Source: Pleomorphomonas sp. NRK KF1
GTDB lineage: Bacteria > Pseudomonadota > Alphaproteobacteria > Rhizobiales > Pleomorphomonadaceae
DNA length: 64,000 nucleotides
NCBI RefSeq assembly: GCF_023721755.1
Contig: NZ_JAMDLH010000008.1
Coordinates: 151,597-215,596, forward strand
Reading direction: 5' to 3'
The notes beneath the pieces are model-generated. The model saw nothing but the letters and a program-made list of their open reading frames with translations, did no database searches and had not been told where the DNA came from. Positions within the stretch are counted from its first letter, which is position 1. Every line of letters starts with the position of its first letter. Positions 45,566-53,524 of the stretch are shown piece after piece. The position numbers were made by a program, and so were the translations under genes.

Positions 45566-45707
45566 CGCAGCCGCTTGCCAATCCCCGTCGCCGGCCCGCC
45601 GCATCCGCCGCTTCCCCTCGGCAAATGCCTATGAAGCAGACAAACTCTGGTTTGTATAGTCGTTTGGTTTCAATCAAACTGGGCGTGTGGCATGGAGGCC
45701 CACTGCG

Positions 45708-46271
45708 ATGACGATCTTGGCGACAAACCCGGTGTTGGTGAGGCCGACGCTCGACGCGCTCGGCGGCTATGAGGACGCGCTCGCGAGGGGCTGGGCGCCC
45801 GACCCGAGGCGCACGGGCGACGCCGCCTACATCGCGGCCGAACTTGACACCCTCAGGGCCGACCGGGCCGGCTATCTCGCCCGGCTCCTCACCTTTCCCG
45901 CCCCGGCGGAAAGCGACTCGCCGACGACGCCGGTCAACCATGCCCTCTGGATCTTGGACGGCGAATTCGCCGGCAAGGCCGACCTGCGCTTCGTCCCCGC
46001 CACCGGCGCCGTACCGGACGGCGTGCCCGGCCACGTCGGCTACTCTGTGGTGCCGTGGAAGCAGGGCAAGGGCTACGCGACCGCCGCGCTGCGGGCGCTG
46101 ATGACGTTCGCCAGAGCCAAGGGCCTCACCGAGTTGCACATCCTCTGCAACGTGGAGAACACGGCCTCACGGGCGGTCGTCGAGAACGTGGGCGGGGAGG
46201 TGGAGCACGTGGGGTCTCACCCGTCGGACCGGCCGGAGCAGATGAAGGTGTATTATCGGGTGAGGGTTTGA
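45708..46271 (+). CDS. GNAT-family acetyltransferase, RimJ/RimL-like
   Basis: 187 residues from the ATG at 45708 (GGAGG upstream). The acetyl-CoA motif is YSVVPWKQGKGYATAALRAL, followed by ELHILCNVENTASRAVVENV and GG at the C-terminal end, as in RimJ/RimL-type N-acetyltransferases. The substrate is unknown. Confidence 0.82.
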   Translation: MTILATNPVLVRPTLDALGGYEDALARGWAPDPRRTGDAAYIAAELDTLRADRAGYLARLLTFPAPAESDSPTTPVNHALWILDGEFAGKADLRFVPATGAVPDGVPGHVGYSVVPWKQGKGYATAALRALMTFARAKGLTELHILCNVENTASRAVVENVGGEVEHVGSHPSDRPEQMKVYYRVRV

Positions 46272-46368
46272 GGGGCGTAAGCACCCGCGAGGACCACACG
46301 CAAAGGTTTATCGAGGGTTGAGAGACAAAGCGGTTGAAATCAGGAAGCTATGTCGCCACAAAGAAAAA

Positions 46369-46396
46369 CACCAGGTGGGGCTCGCCCGACCTGGTG
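46369..46396 (-). terminator. Hairpin with T-run reading on the minus strand
   Basis: CACCAGGT and ACCTGGTG form an 8-bp stem with a further inner GG/CC pair. On the minus strand it is followed by GTTTTTCTTTG, as in an intrinsic terminator, but no minus-strand gene leads into it. It may be left over from an older arrangement before the Abi-like gene arrived. Confidence 0.4.
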
Positions 46397-46474
46397 CTCT
46401 AATCTGATGTCGACGGCGCATAGCAAAAGCCAGTGGGGCCAGTTCGACTGCTCTGAAGGGTATGTACCGCCGCG

Positions 46475-47545
46475 ATGGCCGAAAGTCAAGTTCCATACCC
46501 GTACGATGCGGCAACGATTGCTTCACTCAAGGCATCGCTTTCTGAGCCAAGGTTCAAGACATACCTTACGAAAGCCAGCGGGAATGAGGCCTTTGCTTTC
46601 GCGCTATACCTTTATAACGCAAGATTGGCGAAGTCGTTCCTGTTTCCTCTGAGCGTAGCGGAAGTGACTTTGCGCAATGCCGTGGATGGCGTCTTGCTTC
46701 AGCTCTTTGGGGATACCTGGCATCAGGATGCAACGTTTCGCAATACGGTCCTGACGCAAGAGAGCTTGGATGCTTTGGATAGGGCGGTAAAACGAGCTCA
46801 GTCGACCGCGCGCGGCAAGGTGATCGCGGAGCTCACCTTCGATTTCTGGTCCAATCTGTTTCGCAACGAGTACGCGGGCCTTTGGCGAACAAAGGCCAAT
46901 ATCGCCTTCCCTGGTCTTGCCCATGGCGAGGGGCGACGTGAAATCCAGTTGCTTGTGAAAGAGATCAACCGCTTCCGAAACAGGGTCGCGCATCATGAGC
47001 CCATTCTGGACATGAACGTCCCCGATCTGCATTCCAAAATCATCAAGCTGGTGGAACTGCGCTGCCAAATCACGGCTGACTGGATGCGGCATCATTCAAC
47101 CGTAAGCGTCGCGATGCGTACCCGGCCAAATCTGGCGGGATCCGCGCCTGTCACGTTGGCGAGCAGGGCCGATCCAAGGTTCGAAATCGTCGAGCCGACA
47201 TCCAAGCTGGTTCACCTTGCGAGAGAAGAGACGCAAGCAAACGCAGCATTCATTTGCATGGAGAAGGGCAGCGTTGTCGGGGCGTTCACGCACCGGCAGC
47301 TTGCGCTTTACCTGGCGACCAAAGCCCAGGAAACGGGCGGAATGATCGACCTGAACGACCACGCCGTAGCGGACATCTTGAACGATCCTGCGGTCACCGA
47401 TGGCTTTCGGCCAATGCCGGCGGGATCGTCGTTCCTCGATGCCGTCAAGACACTGAAAGAACCGAAGACCCGTGTCGTCGTCGCCGTGAACCCGGATGAT
47501 GGGGCGCCTGTTGGAGTCATACTGCGAACCCACAGGCGATACTGA
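46475..47545 (+). CDS. Abi-like HEPN protein with CBS-like C-terminal domain
   Basis: 356 residues. Residues 10-215 resemble the Abi_2 (AbiD/AbiF) family of abortive-infection proteins: YLYNARLAKSFLFPLSVAEV, TFDFWSNLFRNEYAGLW and a terminal HEPN RNase motif RNRVAHHE (Arg168...His173). Residues 250-356 look like a CBS-type ligand-binding module (AAFICMEKGSVVGAFTHRQL, then VVVAVNPDDGAPVGVILRTH). HEPN RNases kill or arrest infected cells by cutting RNA; the CBS-like part could sense a nucleotide. GC is lower than in neighbouring genes, suggesting transfer. The start has GAAGGG 12 bases upstream, which is weak. Confidence 0.78.
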   Translation: MAESQVPYPYDAATIASLKASLSEPRFKTYLTKASGNEAFAFALYLYNARLAKSFLFPLSVAEVTLRNAVDGVLLQLFGDTWHQDATFRNTVLTQESLDALDRAVKRAQSTARGKVIAELTFDFWSNLFRNEYAGLWRTKANIAFPGLAHGEGRREIQLLVKEINRFRNRVAHHEPILDMNVPDLHSKIIKLVELRCQITADWMRHHSTVSVAMRTRPNLAGSAPVTLASRADPRFEIVEPTSKLVHLAREETQANAAFICMEKGSVVGAFTHRQLALYLATKAQETGGMIDLNDHAVADILNDPAVTDGFRPMPAGSSFLDAVKTLKEPKTRVVVAVNPDDGAPVGVILRTHRRY

Positions 47546-47595
47546 GCGACAGCCGCGCGATGGCGGTCGATGGCGTGTAGACCGCGACCGGTGGT

Positions 47596-48042
47596 TCAGA
47601 GGCCATGGTTGACGATGAGGTCCTCCGTGTCCTCGGCGAGGGCGTCCATCGCCTTCTGCCGGGCGTCGAGCCGCGCCTTCAGCGCCAGCACGTCCTTCAA
47701 GGCGGCGCGGCGGTGCTTGCCGACGTAGCGAAACGGCAGGTCGCCGCGATCCATGCGCAGCACGACGAGCGGCCGCGACATGCCGAGAATGGCGGAGGCT
47801 TCGGTCGGGCTCAGCTCCTGGTCCTCGGTGAGGATCGCCACGCGCTCACCGCTCAGCAAACGGTCGATCAGCGTCTCCACCGCGTCGGCGGCGGCGGCCG
47901 GCAGCGCCAGCGTTTCGCTGCGCCCGTTGCGACGGCGGACATGCAGCTCCACCCGATCGCCCTCTCCGCGTTTCGGCAGGGGGGATACGGTCTGGTGATC
48001 CTGGTTCGATAGCCCGGTGAACCGGACGACATGGCGGGTCAT
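47596..48042 (-). CDS. Excisionase-type HTH protein, antitoxin-like
   Basis: 148 residues from the ATG at 48042 (GGAGA upstream). The C-terminal part has an excisionase-family helix-turn-helix (LSPTEASAILGMSRPLVVLR, then FRYVGKHRRAALKDVLALKA). The N-terminal half is small and strand-rich. Proteins of this shape are usually antitoxins paired with a PIN-domain toxin encoded directly downstream. Here no PIN gene follows; downstream is the convergent Abi-like gene. So either it is an orphan or the partner is something else. Confidence 0.72.
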   Translation of the reverse strand: MTRHVVRFTGLSNQDHQTVSPLPKRGEGDRVELHVRRRNGRSETLALPAAAADAVETLIDRLLSGERVAILTEDQELSPTEASAILGMSRPLVVLRMDRGDLPFRYVGKHRRAALKDVLALKARLDARQKAMDALAEDTEDLIVNHGL

Positions 48043-48160
48043 GACGAAGTCTCCTGACCTCGACATGTAGTGTGGAAGCGGTGTAACTGCAATAACTGAA
48101 ATGCGGTGGACGTTAGGGCTGCGGGTGATCTTTGCTGATTGGGGGAATGCGGGCGTGGTC

Positions 48161-48664
48161 CTACGTCCGCGCAGCAAGGGTTTGCCATGCCTCCCTATAG
48201 GGTTCTAGCCAACCCGGGCCGCATCCGATCATCAGCCCCTTGCGTTCGAAATCAGGGAGGAAGCGACGAAAATCTGTGTCGTTGCGCTCCTGCCCCTTTG
48301 CTCCGGGAGTCTTCAGCCAAGCTTGATGCGATCGGCTGATCACATCGGCGACAACTTCGCTCGGCACAACGAAACACGCTGGCGGGGCTGTCAGGGATGT
48401 CCCGAAATCGAGAAAGCAATAGAATAGTCTTGGGGAGCTAATCGACTCGTGCTTCTTGCTCATGTGCCAGCCGCCGTCGCTTCCCTTATCGACTCGTGTC
48501 TTGACCTGAACGGCGCAGAGCCGGTCGCCGATGTCGTCCGTTACTACTATATCGCAGTTGGGCACACCGACTGGCGCCAAAGCGGCGATGAAACCGTGGC
48601 GCAGCAACAGCGACATCACGTAGTGCTCGCCGGCGGCGCCAAGGAGAGTGGATGCAGCGACCAA
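48161..48664 (-). CDS. PD-(D/E)XK nuclease-like protein
   Basis: 167 residues, read from a TTG at 48664 that has GGGAGA seven bases upstream; the longest frame starts at 48763 but its extra part is not protein-like. The core is GAAGEHYVMSLLLRHGF with a conserved Glu, PNCDIVVTDDIGDRLCAVQV and KT, the PD-(D/E)XK pattern in the Gln-variant form (Asp...Gln-x-Lys). Such domains bind or cut DNA in repair or defence. GC is lower than the resident genes. Partner unknown. Confidence 0.6.
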   Translation of the reverse strand: MVAASTLLGAAGEHYVMSLLLRHGFIAALAPVGVPNCDIVVTDDIGDRLCAVQVKTRVDKGSDGGWHMSKKHESISSPRLFYCFLDFGTSLTAPPACFVVPSEVVADVISRSHQAWLKTPGAKGQERNDTDFRRFLPDFERKGLMIGCGPGWLEPYREAWQTLAART

Positions 48665-48852
48665 GGTGTGTCTCCCTGGAACAGGGAACTGGGAAAATAG
48701 CAAAATAAGAATGGCGGAAGCTTTTAATGACTTCGGCGAAGCCAAGCCGCCATGTTGCAACATAGTCCTTCGCTAGCGCGATGGGTAAGCGAGTAAACAG
48801 TCTACCCGGCTGAGGCCGGCGCAGCTATCTGCAGCCATCGAAGCATTTTGAC

Positions 48853-49263
48853 TTAGCTGCTTCCCGCCTTCCCCTTCCCCACGTTCACCGCCACTGCCGC
48901 CCTCACCAACTCCCTGAACGCCTCCTCATCCACCATCTCCCCCTCCCGAACATCGATCGCCCGCCGCGTCCCGCCGCCAAGCCCGGCATTGAACAAGCCC
49001 GCCGGGTCTTCCAGGGCGGCGCCGTGGGCGAAGGTGAGCTTCACGTAGGTCTTGTAGGCCTCGCCGGTGCAGAGGATGCCGGCGTGTTCCCAGGTGGGGA
49101 CGCCTTGGGGGTTGGTGGGTTTGATCCATTTCACGGCTTCGACCACGTCGGGGTCGGCTTCGTGGATCAGGGCGCGGATGCGTTTCAGCGTTTCGGCCCG
49201 CCAGTCGCCGAGGCTTTCGAGCTTCAGGTCGATGAGGGCTGAGGGCGTCGGCTGGTCGGGCAT
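48853..49263 (-). CDS. DUF1801 (YdhG-like) domain protein
   Basis: 136 residues. It has the DUF1801 pattern: LKRIRALIHEADPDVVEAVK, WIKPTNPQGVPTWEHAGILC, KLTFAHGAALEDPAGLFNAG and a C-terminal VDEEAFRELVRAAV helix. The fold is known; the function is not. The gene stands between a repeat and the A/T-richer region. Confidence 0.8.
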   Translation of the reverse strand: MPDQPTPSALIDLKLESLGDWRAETLKRIRALIHEADPDVVEAVKWIKPTNPQGVPTWEHAGILCTGEAYKTYVKLTFAHGAALEDPAGLFNAGLGGGTRRAIDVREGEMVDEEAFRELVRAAVAVNVGKGKAGSS

Positions 49264-49277
49264 GGTGTCCTCACAAG

Positions 49278-49314
49278 CGTTCCGCTTGAGCTGGGGGCCA
49301 GATCAAGCGGAACG
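49278..49314. repeat. CCGCTTGA...TCAAGCGG palindrome, copy 3
   Basis: 17-base arms CGTTCCGCTTGAGCTGG and CCAGATCAAGCGGAACG with a GGG loop; 16 of 17 positions pair. Third member of the family at 4544 and 37339. Confidence 0.75.
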
Positions 49315-49337
49315 GGGTTCGGTCAGCGCTTGTCCGG

Positions 49338-49797
49338 TCACTGCCAGTATGGCTCAACGCCGTAGTGGGCGTAAGCCTGATCGCGGGCCGGCACGCCGTC
49401 GTCGCTGGTCAGTTCGCTGATCGACGAGTGCTGGGCAGATTCGATCTGCTCCCTCGTGAAGGGCACCACGTAGCCGCCGGCATCGACGTTGTAATCCAGC
49501 GACGACCAGGGGATGACGCAGTATTTCTCGCCTAGGAGCCTGGCCCGAAACTCTACTGGGGCGGACATCTGGCTTTGTCTTCTGCGCTTCCGGTGCTCAC
49601 GAACCGACGGCGCAGTATTTCTCGCCGATGTCGAGAAAGCCGCCGAAGCCGACGATGGCGAACATGACGCCGTTCGAGGCCTTCTTGAGCACGACGTCCT
49701 TGATCTCGCCGATCTGGTCGCCGCCGGCGCTGTAGACGTTGGTTCCGATGACCCTCGACGCCAGGATCGCGTCGGTGTGTCCGCTTGCAGTCGTCAT
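49338..49797 (-). pseudogene. PRC-barrel domain gene split by a 94-bp insertion
   Basis: The 5' part (ATG 49797, AAAGGAGAT upstream) encodes MTTASGHTDAILASRVIGTN, then GDQIGEIKDVVLKK and FGGFLDIGEKYC, before running into the insertion and stopping at 49597. The 3' part (49516 down to 49338) encodes VIPWSSLDYNVDAGGYVVPF, then TREQIES and a closing YAHYGVEPYW. Removing 49517-49610 rejoins them in frame as DIGEKYCVIPWSSLDY, the normal PRC-barrel sequence, about 120 residues in all. The halves may still be translated separately: an ATG inside the insertion (49568) opens the second half. The gene lies downstream of phosphoketolase. Confidence 0.88.
49517..49626 (-). mobile_element. Small non-autonomous insertion flanked by 16-bp direct repeats
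   Basis: CGCAGTATTTCTCGCC occurs at 49517-49532 and again at 49611-49626, with 78 bases between. The inserted sequence in reverse begins GGTTCGTGAGCACCGGAAG and ends CCAGTAGAGTTTCGGGCCAG, matching the repeat at 35701-35826 but without its internal hairpin. Inserting 94 bases (not a multiple of three) broke the PRC-barrel gene. It is too short to encode a transposase. Confidence 0.82.
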
Positions 49798-49874
49798 GAC
49801 AATCTCCTTTGACAGGGTGGATGAGAGACAACGAAGGCACGGGAGGATTGTTCCCGCTCCTGCTATCGGGGTGC

Positions 49875-52262
49875 TCACCCCTTGCCGCCCTCGGCCACGG
49901 CGCCGTGGGGCCAGGTCCAGTTGCGGATCTCCGGCATGTCCTCGCCGTGCTCCCGGACATGGCGCTTGTGCGCGCCGAGCCTGTCTTCGAGGTCGGCGAT
50001 CAGCTCCGTGCCCTTCACGCCCAGGCCCCGCACGTGCCGGATGGCCGCCTGCGCCAGGTGGAAGCGGTCGAGTTTGTTCATCACCACCATGTCGAAGGGC
50101 GTCGTGGTCGTGCCCTCCTCGCAGAAGCCGTGAACGTGGAAGTTGGCGTGGTTGGCGCGCCGGTAGGTCAGCCGATGGATGAGATAGGGGTAGCCGTGAT
50201 AGGCGAAGATGACCGGGCGATCCCTGGTGAACAGCGCATCGAAGGCCTCGTCGGTGAGGCCGTGCGGATGCTCGCTGTTCGATTGCAGCGTCATCAGGTC
50301 GACGACGTTGACGACGCGGACCTTCAGGTCGGGCAGCTCGGCGCGCAGGATGTCGACGGCGGCCAGCGTCTCCGCCGTCGGCACGTCGCCGGCGCAGGCC
50401 ATGACGACGTCCGGCTCGCCGTCGAGGCCCGGACTGCAGGCCCAGTGCCAGATGCCGGCGCCGGCCTCGCAGTGTGTCTCGGCCTCCTCGGCGGACAGCC
50501 ACTGCGGCGAGGGCTGCTTGCCGGCGGTGATGACGTTGATGCGGTTCCAGGTGGCGAGGCAGTGGTCCATCACCCATAAGAGGGTGTTGGCGTCCGGCGG
50601 GAAGTAGAGCCGCACCGTGTCGGCCTTCTTGTTGGTGATGAAGTCGGCGAAGCCGGGGTCCTGATGGCTGAAGCCGTTGTGATCCTGCCGCCAGACATGG
50701 GAGGTGAGCAGGTAGTTCAGCGAGGCGATCGGCGCGCGCCAGGGGAGTTGCCTCGAAACCTTCAGCCACTTGGCGTGCTGGTTCACCATGGAATCGACGA
50801 TGTGGATGAAGGCCTCGTAGCAGGAGAACAGGCCGTGCCGACCGGTGAGCAGGTAGCCCTCCAGCCAGCCCTGGCAGAGATGCTCGGACAGCACCTCCAT
50901 CACGCGACCCTCTCGGCCGAGATGGACGTCGTAGGGGCGGATCTCCTCCATCCACATGCGGTCGGTGGCCTCGAACACCGCGTCGAGGCGGTTCGAGGCG
51001 GTTTCGTCCGGACCCATCAGGCGGAAGTTCCGCGTCTCGGCGTTCAGCTCCATGACGTCGCGCAGATAGGCGCCGGCAATGCGGGTGGCCTCCGCCGTCC
51101 GGCCGCCCGGATGGGGCACGTCGATGGCGAAGGTTTTCCAGTCGGGACGGCGAAGGTCCTGCTTGAGCAGGCCGCCGTTGGCGTGCGGCAGCAGGCCCAT
51201 GCGCTTGTTCCCCTCGGGGGCGAGGGCGGCGATCTCCGGCAGAAGGCGGCCGTCGGCGTCGAACAGCTCCTCGGGCCGGTAGCTGCGCATCCAGTTTTCC
51301 AGGATCTCGCGGTGCGCCGCGTCGCCCCGGGCGTTGGCGACCGGCACCTGGTGCGAACGCCAGAAATCCCCCACCTTCTTGCCGTCGACCTCCTCGGGGC
51401 CGGTCCAGCCCTTGGGGCTGCGCAGCACGATCATCGGCCAGCGCGGCCGCTCCCCGGACCAGCCGTCCGACCGGGCCTCGGCCTGGATCTGCCCGATGCG
51501 CGCGACGGCCTCGTCCATGGTCGCCGCCATCTGGCGGTGCATCGTCTTGGGGTCGCTGCCCTCGACGAACAGGGGATCGTAGCCATAGCCGGTGAACAGG
51601 CTTTTCAGCTCGTCGTCGCTCATGCGCGCCAGCAGCGTCGGGCTGGCGATCTTGTAGCCGTTGAGGTGCAGGATCGGCAGCACCGCGCCGTCGGTGGCCG
51701 GGTTGAGGAACTTGTTGGAATGCCAGGACGCGGCCAGGGCGCCCGTCTCGGCCTCGCCGTCGCCGACGACGCAGGCCACCATCAGGTCCGGGTTGTCGAA
51801 GGCGGCGCCGAAGGCATGCACCAGCGCATAGCCGAGTTCGCCGCCCTCATGGATGGAGCCCGGCGTTTCCGGCGCGACATGGCTGGGCACGCCGCCGGGA
51901 AAGGAGAACTGCTTGAACAGCTTCTTCATGCCCTGGGCGTCGCGGCCGATCTCGGGGTAGATCTCGCTGTAGCTGCCCTCGAGCCAGGTGTTGGCCACCA
52001 TGGCCGGCCCGCCGTGGCCGGGGCCGCAGACGAAGAGAACGTCGAGATCGCGCGCCTTGATCACCCGGTTCAGGTGAACATAGATGAAGTTGAGGCCCGG
52101 CGTCGTGCCCCAGTGGCCAAGCAACCGGGGCTTGACGTGGTTCGCCGCGAGCGGCTCGCGCAGCAGCGGGTTGTCCATCAGATAGATCTGGCCGACGGAC
52201 ACGTAGTTCGCCGCCCGCCAGTAACGATCCATCATGTCGAGTTGCGCTGCCCTGTCGTTCAT
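49875..52262 (-). CDS. xfp: Xylulose-5-phosphate/fructose-6-phosphate phosphoketolase
   Basis: 795 residues, full length for phosphoketolase. Thiamin diphosphate sites are visible: [47 protein letters not shown] and [13 protein letters not shown]. The enzyme splits xylulose-5-phosphate with phosphate into acetyl phosphate and glyceraldehyde-3-phosphate, giving a short path from pentoses to acetyl units. No acetate kinase is nearby. Divergent from the small exported gene at 52358. Confidence 0.95.
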   Translation of the reverse strand: MNDRAAQLDMMDRYWRAANYVSVGQIYLMDNPLLREPLAANHVKPRLLGHWGTTPGLNFIYVHLNRVIKARDLDVLFVCGPGHGGPAMVANTWLEGSYSEIYPEIGRDAQGMKKLFKQFSFPGGVPSHVAPETPGSIHEGGELGYALVHAFGAAFDNPDLMVACVVGDGEAETGALAASWHSNKFLNPATDGAVLPILHLNGYKIASPTLLARMSDDELKSLFTGYGYDPLFVEGSDPKTMHRQMAATMDEAVARIGQIQAEARSDGWSGERPRWPMIVLRSPKGWTGPEEVDGKKVGDFWRSHQVPVANARGDAAHREILENWMRSYRPEELFDADGRLLPEIAALAPEGNKRMGLLPHANGGLLKQDLRRPDWKTFAIDVPHPGGRTAEATRIAGAYLRDVMELNAETRNFRLMGPDETASNRLDAVFEATDRMWMEEIRPYDVHLGREGRVMEVLSEHLCQGWLEGYLLTGRHGLFSCYEAFIHIVDSMVNQHAKWLKVSRQLPWRAPIASLNYLLTSHVWRQDHNGFSHQDPGFADFITNKKADTVRLYFPPDANTLLWVMDHCLATWNRINVITAGKQPSPQWLSAEEAETHCEAGAGIWHWACSPGLDGEPDVVMACAGDVPTAETLAAVDILRAELPDLKVRVVNVVDLMTLQSNSEHPHGLTDEAFDALFTRDRPVIFAYHGYPYLIHRLTYRRANHANFHVHGFCEEGTTTTPFDMVVMNKLDRFHLAQAAIRHVRGLGVKGTELIADLEDRLGAHKRHVREHGEDMPEIRNWTWPHGAVAEGGKG

Positions 52263-52329
52263 GACCTCGGCCTTTCATCTCTCGAATATTTGTCGGCATC
52301 GGGAACACATCGCCCCCGGAGGGATTGAT

Positions 52330-52343
52330 GGTCTAGGTAGACC
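52330..52343. promoter_or_regulatory. GGTCTA-GG-TAGACC palindrome between xfp and the divergent gene
   Basis: A perfect 6+2+6 palindrome in the 95-base divergent region. Its position fits a regulator or promoter element; no protein can be assigned. Confidence 0.4.
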
Positions 52344-52357
52344 TTGAAAGGGAGCCG

Positions 52358-52828
52358 ATGATGAGACCTACGCAGACGACCCCAACACCCCGCGACCACC
52401 GCCGGGCGACATCGTTCGGGCGCCGGTCCGTTGTTCCGTCCCGCCTGACGGGACAACCCCTTGGGCTGCCCGGCGTTCCATCACCGTCGGGGGAATCGGC
52501 CGCCTGGCCGTCCGCCCGCCGGGTGACCGTCGTCGCGGCGGCCGCCCTCCTGGGCTGGGCGGCAACGCTTGGCGCGGCGCCGGCGCAAGAATCCGATGGC
52601 AGCGGCGACATCCAGCCGGCGCGCCCCTGCGTGGCCAGGCCCGACGATCAGGCCAAGGGCGGCGAGGGCACCAACGCGGAGACCCGGCCGCAGGCGTCGC
52701 TGGACGAGTGCAACGGCGTGCTCGTGCCGCCCAAGGTCGGAGACCAGGAAATGCCGATGGATCCGCCCGACAAGGGCAAGACCCCGGTCATCCCACCGGG
52801 CGCCATACCGGCCCAACCGCCGGAGTAG
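52358..52828 (+). CDS. Small exported protein of unknown function
   Basis: 156 residues; starts ATGATG after GGGAG. A hydrophobic segment (about residues 55-75, RRVTVVAAAALLGWAATLGA) with AAPAQ looks like a late signal peptide, so the first 54 residues may be over-annotated. The mature tail has a conserved-looking DECNGVLVPPKVGDQEMPMD / PVIPPGAIPAQPPE pattern that I recall from hypothetical proteins in Rhizobiales. No known function. Confidence 0.6.
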   Translation: MMRPTQTTPTPRDHRRATSFGRRSVVPSRLTGQPLGLPGVPSPSGESAAWPSARRVTVVAAAALLGWAATLGAAPAQESDGSGDIQPARPCVARPDDQAKGGEGTNAETRPQASLDECNGVLVPPKVGDQEMPMDPPDKGKTPVIPPGAIPAQPPE

Positions 52829-52949
52829 CGGTTGTTGCCGGGCCGTCGGGGCATGGTCAGGGCCGCAGTGGCGCTATGGCATGCGCGCATCTGCGGCGAG
52901 AGGATCTAGGAATGGAAGGAAGGGGTGTAGCAGGCTGGCTTGGTTTTTG

Positions 52950-53405
52950 GAGACCGATATCGGCGTCGCGCTCCATCCTGCCTGAGGTCCTGGCCTTCGC
53001 CAGGATGACGGCATTATATATAGTGATGACAATCGGTTAGGTGGGGTCACTTGTACCCGGGGCAAATTCCCGGGCAAGCTTGACAAACTCCACCCAGAAG
53101 GCGACGGCAACATCCGCCAAGTCATTGAGATTGTGTAATCTCGCACCTGCGAGATCGGAAATATTGCACCTGCTTGCCCGGGAATTTGCCCCGGGTACGG
53201 GTCACTTTCATCGCGCTGTCATTCGCAACGCATGCCGCTCATGCGGCATCAAGCTGTATGGCGTGCACTCCAGCTGTTTCCTCTTTCTATCAAGTTGTCA
53301 TCCTGGCGAAGGCCAGGACCTCGGGCAGGATGGAGAGCGACGCCGATATCGTGCTCCAAAAGCCGAGCCAGCCTGATATGGCTCTTCGATATCTCGTCCG
53401 CGCGA
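52950..53405. repeat. Dispersed palindromic repeat, copy I, interrupted by a small mobile element
   Basis: The left half (about 52960-53020) has a CCTGGC/GCCAGG stem with CTTC loop. The right half (about 53298-53370) has the matching CCTGGC stem in reverse. The spacer between them is enlarged by the element at 53044-53207. Beyond 53405 up to the unknown gene at 53525, no feature is recognised. Confidence 0.8.
53044..53207. mobile_element. MITE-like element with 27-bp perfect inverted termini and 9-bp target duplication
   Basis: The terminal repeats at 53053-53079 and 53172-53198 are exact reverse complements (GTACCCGGGGCAAATTCCCG... and its inverse). GGGTCACTT stands immediately outside on both sides (53044-53052 and 53199-53207), a 9-bp target duplication. 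The 146-base element encodes nothing; its middle has small hairpins (GAGATT/AATCTC and CTCGCA/TGCGAG). It inserted into the spacer of repeat copy I. The transposase that moves it is not in the window. Confidence 0.85.
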
Positions 53406-53524
53406 CACTCGGTGATCGCCCGGCCGATGCCGCCCCCGGCCGAGATCGTCGTCGGCGGTCGCGGGTCTGATGTCCGCCATGGTGGCGCGTCCTCGGTGTT
53501 GGGCCGTGCGGGCTAGCTCTTGCT

